64,000 nucleotides of DNA from Elysia chlorotica (taxonomy: Eukaryota > Mollusca > Gastropoda > Plakobranchidae): positions 1,428,561 to 1,492,560 of the forward strand of contig RQTK01000002.1 in the NCBI GenBank assembly GCA_003991915.1, given 5' to 3'. Shown here piece by piece: positions 13,801 to 25,460 of this stretch; position 1 is the stretch's first letter, and every line of letters begins with the position of its first letter. Both the position numbers and the translations under genes were made by a program. The notes under the pieces are model-generated. The model saw nothing but the letters and a program-made list of their open reading frames with translations. It was not told the DNA's origin and did not search any database.

Positions 13801-16628
13801 GAAAACATGACTGCATACAATAACATTCATATGATAGAAAAAAAATCATTTAGACCTGATGACAAAAGCCAACATCCTATTCATCTATTTTCTTCTGCTT
13901 AACTCAGATATTTAACAAATAACCGGCTAGAGTCCTGCTGAGAATCAGATGTCAGAAAAAACTGTCTCACAAAGATCAGATAATATGGGCCCATGTTGTC
14001 TTTCAGTTTGCCTTTTTTCTAAGCACCTTGATAAACAGGAGCGAAAAGAACAGTTTGAGCATGTGATGCACCCCTGTCTCTTCAAGTATAATCTTTCAAT
14101 ACAGCTTTCGAGAGAAAATATAATAAAAAAATTATTTCTGTGGAATCTAAAGGATCTTTCAACTAACATTAAATCAGTCTGAAATAAGGAAGTAGTATTG
14201 CTGAGGTTTTGGATCTGTGCATTTTCTCTTTCTTTTCCTTTTGCACTCATTACATGTAAACTGGCCAGACCAGATCCAAACAAATAGCCATTTCCATGCT
14301 TATTTGATAGCTAATACATTTGTTTGACCTACACATCTATTATTCGTTTGATTCATGGAACACTAGAATCTATGATATATACATTGTGCTTGCCATTTTA
14401 GAAATATTCAGGACTTATCTTTCCTATATCAGCCAAATGAAGACTAAGCCACTTGTTGATGGTTTAGGATTTTTGTAATTGTTTTTTTTTCCTGAAAGAA
14501 AGGTTTCACTACTGGATGCAAATACATTTTCATTAACAAAAGTTTAATGTTTCCTTTTATTTTGCCCTTAGATAAAACGTCTGGATAACTAGTGTGACAA
14601 GATGCTTGAACATATGGAGAAATTTTGTTGGCAATAGTGTAGGAGGAATAAATCATTTAGTTCATGATAAATCCGTTTAGTAACTAAATTAATTGGTTTT
14701 GGGAGTGCAGGCTTTTCTTTAAATGGGCTGATTTGATAGTTGATGACACTGAAATTTTTCATATGCATAATATTGACATCCTCTCTCTATTGGGTTCATA
14801 GAATTCAGTAACAAAGAACAAAAACTTATGACATCCTCTGTCTCCTCATTTTGAATAACAGAACAGTTTATCACAATAATGCAGTGTTCGCAGTGTTAAC
14901 ATTCCAACTCCCAACTCACCAGGTTTGTGTTTGTCACTGAGGTTGTCCTTATCTTTCTTGTCTTTGTTTTCTGTTGGGTCAGGAGACATAGGTCTGTTTG
15001 AAGAAGGTGGAAGTTGAAGACTTGACAGGTCTGGCTCCACAAATTCAAGGACAACTGAAAACAGAAAATCATATAAATTATTGCTTAAGTACATCAGAGA
15101 CATGCACTTGTAGTTTTGGCACAAAATAAAAGAGGGGGGGTTTCGAACATTCACTAGCAGAAACCTTTATTGATCTTAAAAAATCATAATTGCAATCATC
15201 AACCTATGGCTGGAGGGAATACAAATAATAAAGAAATATTTTTTTGAAAGGCTATATCTTTTCTATGTATTAAGTTTTCATTTAAATAAGTATTAGACAG
15301 AACTGGACCATAAATGGTAACAGCAGATTTCTACCTGGTTTTTCTGTCCCTGTTCCTTTTTTCTCAACGAAGGTAGAAACAAGTTTCATAATAGTCATTT
15401 CATCACAGTTTTGCCTAAATTCACGATGAACCTAATAAAAAAACAAGTAAATGGAAGAAAAAAAAAATATGCATGAAGTAAAGTAAACTTGTCATAACAA
15501 ATACAATTTTCCTTTAATATTATATTTGACCTATGTGTCTCATGGCATAAGAGGCATTCTGCATCTCCTTTAATTACAATATCTGTGGGGTCTTTTAAGA
15601 GAGGGGGGGGGGGGGGGGGGGGGTTCAATGCCAAAATTCAAAGAATACATCATTAACAATTTCAGATTCTTACAGTAGTAAATGAAAAAAATGTTTTTAA
15701 AAGAAAGTGAAAGTAGCTTTTTACCATGTACAGTAAAACAGTTTGGGGAAAGGCATCTTTCCAGATTTCTTGGGTGCCACTGTCCACATGCATTTTATTG
15801 ATAGGTGTATATATATATATACACAGAGAGAGATAGAGAGAGAGAGAGGACGAGAGGGAGAGAGAGATAGAGAGAGAGAGAGGACGAGAGGGAGAGAGAG
15901 ATAGAGAGAGAGAGAGAGAGGGGGGGAGAGACAGCCCTCACTGCTTCCATTTGAGTGATGTGAGATGTCTACAAATTTTTCCAGCTAAATAATAATGCTC
16001 GATTACCATATAGAAAAAATTTAGTTCCACAGCATCCCACTTTCAAGTTTTCTGATTTCGCGGGTCAGACTATAAAATTATCCAGATTAAAAAAAAACCA
16101 ACCTGCCCGAGCAAGGCATGCTCATTTTCCCAAGATTTAGCATACGTGTCTATAAAATCTTTCATTTGACATATGTGTTCCTCTTCCAGCTCTTGGTAAT
16201 GCTGCAAAATATGATTCAAATCATAAAGGTATAGAATTAATTAATTTATTAACGCTTAAAAACAATTTTTTTTTATAAAAAGAGAAAAATATCTGGATCT
16301 ATGATTTAAAAAAAAAACAACAAATAACTCACAGATCAACGCTAAATTGCAGTCTCAATGCCCATAAGATTTGCAAATGGAATCAGAATAATTTATTTGA
16401 CATTTAGAATGAAAAAGTAAAAAAAAAACTATGATCTGAGAAAGAACTGGATTTATCGAGAAATAAAACCAAAGTGTAATCCTGGGTGAAGTTTAAGACC
16501 TAATGGCTATGCCACAATGGGAAAGTAGCTCAATATAACTTACATGACAAGAGCCTATCATCTTTTCCTCAAAATCATTTCTAACATCTTTGAACTTTTC
16601 CACAAGCCCTTTGTATTCATCCACTGAG

Positions 16629-16667
<39 letters not shown>

Positions 16668-19600
16668 TACACATCAAGCAATGATCATAATAAATAGAAG
16701 ATTAACAAGGACCAAAATAAATAATTATAAATGTTATACTCTAAAAAACGTTAAAATGTCCACACCAAAAAGGTATTTATCACTCTTCAAATTGAGTGGT
16801 GCTTTTTGTTTACCTCATTATTTTTAAAATAATCCAGAGTTTGAAAGGTAAATACTGCTTTATTTTTTTTCTTAGAAAAAAACCCTTTAAATTTATCAGA
16901 ATATCTAAATTTAAAAAAAAGAGAACTAAATATAAATGGAGAAACAGGCTTTTAAAGTATTGCATCTTAAAGTCTCTGCTTGTGACTTAGACCTGATATT
17001 TTAGAGCACAGGGCAATTATTCACACCAGTTTCAAAATATTCACTGGAGTGGATGAATTAAAAAAAAAGACAACTTAAATTAATGTTTTCTTTCGTACAT
17101 TTTTCCTGCTAGACAGTTGAAAGTACATTTAAACCTGGCCATGGCAACTCCAAAGATCACAAACAAACATAATCACTCTGGTCATGGACAGTACCTTATT
17201 GGGCAATTAATGACCAATAAGAGTTAGCAACCTCTCCCTACTGTCGTGTAGGCAGGTAACACAACTACTAAAACATAACATGAACTGTAATGGGTTGAAT
17301 ACTTACATGCTTTCTTGTACTTTCCTTCAGCCTGTTGATACAAAAAATATAATTATGTATTAAGAATATTTCCTTGTTACCATATATCCCCAAAACAATA
17401 ATTTTTAATTTAGCATTTCTATATTAAAGAATGTTCTTAGGCAGATGTTAATGTCAAGAGTGGGTTCTTAGACATTTAAATAGGAAAAATTTGTATTCCA
17501 CATAGATGTTTATTTTTTAAAGTCAAAAGTACCTTTTCTATATCTTTGGCAGAAGCACTATCTCTCTTCATCCTTTCCAATTCATGACATCTAGTGTGGT
17601 AGATTTCTTTTGCCTAGTTGGATGAAGACATGAAAAGTTATTAAGCTTTAAGTTAACTTAACATGCCATTTCATCAGAACCGCCGAGTGAAATAAAAATG
17701 GATGAGGCATATTTGCACCATGCGACCAAGCTAGTCCCCAAGGACCCCATTCATTAAAGTCAGACGTAACTTCCGTTTGAAATTTAGGTATAGTCTACAA
17801 CCTATTCATCAGAAGTTCCTCGTACTAAACTTTAAAAAAAAAGAAAGATAACATAACTGTTGTGTTGATCAAGTAAGATCACACACTTCAATTCAAAATT
17901 AGAACTTTATTCTAGATCTTTACCTATCCATTGTTGGAAATGATGGAAGAAGGTGAGGATAGACAGTTCGTCAAGATCGATGTTGTTTAGACGAATAAAG
18001 TCAATAACAAACCACAGTGAATTGATAGGCTATTGTGGATCATCACGATAGTTAACAAAGAAATGCTTATCGATTAAAAATTATTACTATAAAAGTAGGC
18101 ACCAAACTGGCTCCAAAGATATTGGCATTAAATTTTACTTACAAAAAGAATGTTTTTTTTTTTTAATTACCTTATGCAAAGCTGTCGTTGTTTGTTGGAT
18201 GGCTTGAACTGCATCTATAGTACCTTGCTCACTTTCCTTCATCTGATAGAAAAGAATACCAACAGATTAAACTGCAATTTCAACGAGTAGGATCTCTCTG
18301 GGAAACCTTTAAGATAAACAAAGGGAAAGAGAGCTTCCCTCCTTATGGAGTGATCAAATAAATTAAACCCCCACATATTCCTATCTTTAGATCCCCAACA
18401 AACATCTACTGAGTGATTTCAATATTGTCCTCATTTTAAAAAAAGGGGGCTGCTAATGAATTTAATATCCAATCACTCTGTAATCAATTTGAATTTATAT
18501 ACTACAGATTGGACAAAATATTAAGCATCTTGAAATTCACTATGAAGGAAAAGGCTGAAGCCATTCTCATCACCTGTTTGTGTCGCTTATGCTGTTCTTC
18601 GTTATAGCGAACCATATCTTTAATAAGATCTGACCATGTGTGCACCAGCTGCATTTGTAATGTTGACAGCTTCTCAATTAAAGATTTCAGAAGTCCCCAA
18701 AAAGGACCAAATGTTCTGAAAAATTAAAAGCAAGCACAGTTCATTTTTCATTTGAACATACACATTTAAACTAATTAAGTTCAACAGAAATTAAGAGAGA
18801 CGTTTTCAAAATTTTATCCAAATTGTGGAATTTATGTGGAAAAAAACGACTAAAAATTCTTTTAAATTACTAAAATGTGTATAATTTATTTTCAGTAATA
18901 ATTGCAGAAAAAGGACACTTAATCCTTTGAGAAAATATGCCAAACCATTAGATCTGTTCATGTAAAAGTCCTAAATTCAAGCATTTTATACGTTTTTATG
19001 ACATTTAAAAACAATCCAAATCTACTTTAAAAAATGAGTGATCTTAATTTTTTTTGTCACCCTGCAGTTTTGCCTGTTATGTAACTCCTTTTCATTTGTT
19101 AGGATACATTATGTCACATTACCAAATACATCAACATTACCATTAATTTGCAGAAAATGTATGATTTCCAATATTACAAAGGTCCCCTAAATGTGATTAT
19201 TTCTTGAAAAATGTCCTATTAAAGTTTAGAATAAAACCACATATACCTTTAATTTTTACAATTCTTAGTCAGTTTTGTTGGGGGTGGGGGGTCTTTTTTC
19301 TCTTCTTTTCTCTCTCTGTCTTGGATTTTCAAATATAAACTTTACTTTTATAAGTGAGTGGACTTAGCAACAACCTTCCAGGTGGGGATAAAATATCAGA
19401 TTCCAAATCAGAAAGCAGTTAACAACAAAATAAAATCACATCTTATGACCATGACGATTTTACTTTATCAAGTTGACAAAAAACCTTTTGAAAAGCGAGA
19501 TAAAAAGAGAAATTTACATACTTCTTATCAAAAGAATATTTTAATAATCATTAATGTTACTTACCCAACTTGTGGAGTGTTCACAGCTAATTTAGCTAGT

Positions 19601-22600
19601 TTAGCCAAAAGTTTACTGTAACTCTCTTCCACCGTACAACTGTGGGAAAGGCAGATAAACATTGATTTTTACGAAACTTAAAAAAAATAACTAAACTACT
19701 TTTATAGAAAAAAAGATTTTAACACTATGACTTACAAGTATAAAAACGTAAACCATTGTGAATTAGGCACAAGCTGCTTATAAGTTTTGAGCTAGAGCCC
19801 TCTTTAACCGGTCCATAATTATTACTGACTCTTGACAATGAAAAAATTATTCACTTATTGCAAAATATATGATTTGAAATCTGTCACAAAATGTGTACTT
19901 TTGAAGATTACACAATGGCATATACAACAAGGAATGGATGACTAGTTATATAGGAGAAAATTAAAATCAATAGGCTAAAAGTGCAAAAGTTGAATAGATT
20001 CACATCTTTGATACAATTTCACTTGTCATACCAAAAGTTATCCCCCCATTATTAAAAAAAAGACAAAATATGTCTCTGGTTTAAAAGTTTCCACAGTTTA
20101 TTTAAAAAAAAAAACTGCATGCATTTCAAAAGATACCTGAATTATTGATTACTGCAAAGATATGAACGTATCATAGTTATATCCCTTAAAAGTTTTATGT
20201 AAGACGATGGGTAAGTTTATTGTACTACCACTACATTAAACCCATGTAAATCAACTTTGTAAGGCAGGTCAAGCATAAAACCTGTACACAGTATAAAAAC
20301 AAAGATGATATTGTTTACATTTCATAAAAAGTAGTTAATTAAAAAGCACTTATTGCCCCTGTAATCCATAATTTTTTAAATGACATACTTCTTTTGACAT
20401 GACAAATAAAGAAAATGGAAAGGAACATAAAATCAAACCCCAAAATATGATTGGTCTAAATTTATTTGACTTTGATGACCCTGCCTAAGGAAACTGAGAA
20501 CAATTTTGTTTTATAAAACAAATATATCTACAATTTACACATGTTTTTCTTCAATGATGTCCCTGCCTAAGGAAACTGAGAACAATTTTGTTTTATAAAA
20601 CAAATATATCTACAATTTACACATGTTTTTCTTCCAAGAAACACAATACATTTACAGATGTCTCTAACTTTTGCCTGGATATGTTGTGACTAGCTGCTCA
20701 ACTAAAACTATAGACCGACAAATCGAAAATTAAGGGCAGATGCGTGAATGTCTCGCTAAATCCTTGGCGCCTTAGTCAAACAAGAGTTCATTTACTGTAA
20801 ACGAAGCGTATTTCTGTGTATTTTTTCGAATTTCAAGATTTTGATTGCTACATGCGTAATGTGATAGGCATTATGATTATATCAAGCAATGCAGAAAAAA
20901 ATAGATCATTTGATTGATTCCATTGAGAGGACAGACATCATCTATCATTGATCTTTTGCCTCAGAAAAATCGTAGTGGTTCCATTCATTTCCTGTATGTG
21001 TTTGTAATTCTATGATGTTTTCTGTATTAAGTCGTCGTTGTCATGATTTCATTAATGTAAGCGTTATTTAATGATAAACCTAAGCAAATAATGTATAGCA
21101 AAAGTGAGGCACAAGTTAGATAAGCTTCGCATACATGTGCATAAAGTTATCCTCAATAAAGGTTATAATTGTCAGTTATTTCTCAATACCGTTTATTAAT
21201 TTAAAGTACAAAATAGGTAGTCTATCATGGACGATCTGGGACTTCCTAATTTCAATGAATTTTGTCATTTAGATAATAATATCTTTTGTGATAAATTGCG
21301 TTGATTGAAACCAAATTTTGTCAGATTAAAGTTTTATCATTTTACTCTTTTATAAAACCTATTAAATTAATATTCACTAAACCTATCATATTGCTGCATA
21401 TACAGATTTTAAAAGCTGATACCCCTTTTTTCTTCTAATAGTGCAATGAGTCATTTACTGATTTTAGCAAAGATAGAAATCATACAGTTTATAACAGGTT
21501 TAACTCAAACTTTAAAGTCATTTGACGCTAATTGAAAGACTGCTAATAACAACTCATGAGGTCAATCCCAACTTGTACCTTATTTACCCTGGTTTCCTCG
21601 CAATTCTTAGCATTGGCATACATATTTATTTAGCTATATGACATGTACATGTATGGAAATATAGCAGCTGTAAGAATAGGTAAAAAACAGATTTCACACA
21701 TAATCAGAACAAGAACTATTTCTATACAAGGTCTGTTTGAATACAGTACACATTGGAGTCGGATAAAAAAAGCATGAACAATTGATAATATTTGTAACTT
21801 GGATGGAAAGACAATTCATTTTTTATAAATTTTGTTGAGTCAGAGTTCATTGGATTTGAGTTGTACAGCATAATAAACAAAATTTTAAAAAAGTGAAACC
21901 ACCATATTTAAAAAAAAGTTACTTTTCTAGTTTTAATTTTCTCCAGATTGACTTACTCCAAGAAACACATACTTTCAAGATTTAAAATAATCACTTAAAG
22001 TAATTCTTCAATGTAAAAAAATAATTTTTTGTTTACCTTTCACGTAGAAAATCAATGAGCTCTTTAGTGGAAGTCTGACCATGTTTCATATTATGGTACA
22101 AGGCAAAGTAACCATTATTCTTTGGGCCCTGAAAAAGAGGAAATATAAAGAAAAAGGGAGATTAAATGATGGCATTTTATATTTTACAGTAAAATTGATA
22201 TGTTTATATTCCGATGAACGTACAAAATATTCTCCAATTTTGTATCATGTCAATAAAGTCATTCTCTCAGGAGAAAACTTAATCATTTACTTCGAAATAC
22301 TTATTTGAAAAAAATGTTGTGTCATTTTTGTTTGTTTGTTTGTTTGTTCGATATTCCGTGTTTGCGTTTTTCGTTTTGCCAATTTGTTTCTAATCACAGA
22401 CATGTAAAATATCCGACAATCTCATTCCAGACGGATTTTCCGGAACACATCGGGCATACTTTTTTTTTATTAGGTTTTTAAAGAGTGACAGCAGGCACTA
22501 AAAGAGTTGCTTAAATTGTGATTCCTCTTTATCTGCCTGTCATTCTGTCTCTCTCTCTCCTNNNNNNNNNNNNNNNNNNNNNNNNNNNNNNNNNNNNNNN

Positions 22601-25416
22601 NNNNNNNNNNNNNNNNNNNNNNNNNNNNNNNNNNNNNNNNNNNNNNNNNNNNNNNNNNNNNNNNNNNNNNNNNNNNNNNNNNNNNNNNNNNNNNNNNNNN
22701 NNNNNNNNNNNNNNNNNNNNNNNNNNNNNNNNNNNNNNNNNNNNNNNNNNNNNNNNNNNNNNNNNNNNNNNNNNNNNNNNNNNNNNNNNNNNNNNNNNNN
22801 NNNNNNNNNNNNNNNNNNNNNNNNNNNNNNNNNNNNNNNNNNNNNNNNNNNNNNNNNNNNNNNNNNNNNNNNNNNNNNNNNNNNNNNNNNNNNNNNNNNN
22901 NNNNNNNNNNNNNNNNNNNNNNNNNNNNNNNNNNNNNNNNNNNNNNNNNNNNNNNNNNNNNNNNNNNNNNNNNNNNNNNNNNNNNNNNNNNNNNNNNNNN
23001 NNNNNNNNNNNNNNNNNNNNNNNNNNNNNNNNNNNNNNNNNNNNNNNNNNNGGCATGAAGTCAGTCATTTCTTTTCGGTTTAGCGATAGCATGCTGGCCG
23101 ACGATTTCGGTTTACCGTAGGTTTCATATAAGGAAAAAAAGAAGGAAAACCGCAATTATTTCAATTTCTTTTCGGTTTAGCCGTTTTTTCGGATCATCCG
23201 TTTTCAGTTTAAGTGTGTTCCACTGTATTACAGGTGTGGACCTCGTCTGTTCTGAAAAGCACTTTAGTTATAAATTGCAATTCTATTTTTACAGCGGAGA
23301 GCAAGACTTTATTGTAACAATTCCCTACACCAAACATAGGTGAACCATAAAATTTTGGTCAGAATTTGTAACAGATTTACAATGATGCAAGCATAATAAT
23401 TTATAGTCTTTGGAAATGCAACTTTTTCAACAATTTAGCCATTTCAGGCTGCATAATAAAACTCTGGAAAACAAGCCTTAATTTTGAATAGCTGAATTAA
23501 AAGTATTTATGCTTTTTTTGTTTCCTAGTTGTTGTTTTTTTGGTACTATTTATCTTATTTTCTCCTCCATAATTTTTTTTTTAATAACCATCATTCTGGG
23601 CTCTTGTCCGAGCATGTTCTCTTTAACAATGTTCTTCGGGCCTTGAGATGCTTTTTGAGTGGATTTCGTGAACTATCACATAAAGGCATTAACTATTCCT
23701 CTTTTTGTCTGGGTGTATGATTTCAGGAGAAATTTGCATTAATTTTGTTCATTTCATTTATTTCTTCATATCCTAAAATTTAATCCTTTGCCTGTTTTTT
23801 CTTCTTTCATTTCTTCATAGCCTTTTTAAGGCGTTTTACTTTTATTCATTTATTTTATTTTCAAAAATCATGAAAATATGGATACAAAAAACACCAACTA
23901 CTATCAAAAGGATTGATAACAATAATAATAATAATTTACAATAAGAACAATAATAGTAACAACACTACTGCTACCACTGCTACTACTAATTAATGCTTAC
24001 TTTTTAAAATTATTATTATTATTATTTTGTTAATATTCTTCTTTTGCCAAAAAACAATACACATCAAAACATACAGCTGTGTTGATCACACACAAATGCG
24101 TTACCCTGTATTGCAACATTATATTATAAGGTTATTCAAAATGATAAAGCTATTAAAGAAAACACTTTGTAACAGTTACATCTGTTAGTTTTGGACCTTC
24201 CCCCTTGCAGCCCACCTAGTGTAAACTATCATTAATTTATCTTCTAACTTTGATTTTCTATAATTTCAATACATTAACTATACAGGAAATCCGAAATTTA
24301 AGGATTTTAGTTAATTTCAAAATTCAGTTGTTTTGTCAGGTTTCAGACACCAATTTTTAGGAATGGCTCAAGAGAATATACATTTTTGATAAAATATATA
24401 TAATATATATATGATACAACATATTATAGAAACATGTCCAGCCCACACTCCAACAATAGACACACTAAAGAGTCAATGCACAAAAGAAAACATCAAATTC
24501 ACAGCAGAAGAAGTGCTCAAGCCAAGAAGCTCATCCACGATAACCAACATGGTTAAAAAACTAGTACTAAGAGGTCTAATAAAATCCCTCTAAACATCGA
24601 CAGAGATATACCCCCGGACCCCCCACCGCCTTCCTCTACCTATCTCCCAAATGGAAAAAAACAACAACAAACGACGCGACAAAATCACTACTGGAAAGCT
24701 AGTGGCAAAACAAGATACCCCCCACCCCCCCCTTAGACAGAAGCACCCCAACTAGAGGGAGGCAGTAGACCCAACAGAATGTTAAGCCATGCATCCTGAA
24801 CACTCCCAAACATACCCTCGCAACCGATCAGTATGTCAAGAGGATACGTATAAACCAAAGCCCTGGGACCAAAATGTTGAAAATAACAAAACTGAGCACC
24901 CCCCTTTTCCTATTTATTTATTTATTTGTTTATTTATTTAGTTATTAACTTTTTTTCTCCCCCCCCCCCCCATCCCCCGACTTGACGATGGAAACTATAG
25001 AGACATCAAAATATTAAGAATGAAAACAGACTAATCATGACGTACCCAATGGTACCATACCCAAAATGGATACAATCGGGAGGTGGAAACAATGCAATGA
25101 ATGACAGTGGAAGCAATGGTCATAGTATCACTTGTGTCACTCCAGAGTGGTAATAAGAGCAACTGAAGCAACAATCGTGGTAATCCAAATAATGGTAGGG
25201 TTATCAATAAAAGTAATAATATAGGTAGCAAAAATAGCGGCAGTAAGACCGACGATGATAATAATAGTAGTGGTGGTGGAATTAATGATGAGGGTGGTCA
25301 TAACAATAATGGTGATAATAATAATAATAATAGTAATGGTGGTAATAGTATTAATAATGGTAGTAGTGATGATGGTTATATGGTAATCATTGTAATAGTG
25401 ATGGTGGTAGTGGTGG

Positions 25417-25460
<44 letters not shown>

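Noticed and set aside
13945-14283. 112-codon minus-strand frame in FCHO intron 11
   Set aside because: Exons 11 and 12 join in phase without it, and its sequence does not resemble FCHO.
22518-23155. Open frames of about 200 codons on both strands across 22562-23051
   Set aside because: They consist almost entirely of N; artefact of the assembly gap.
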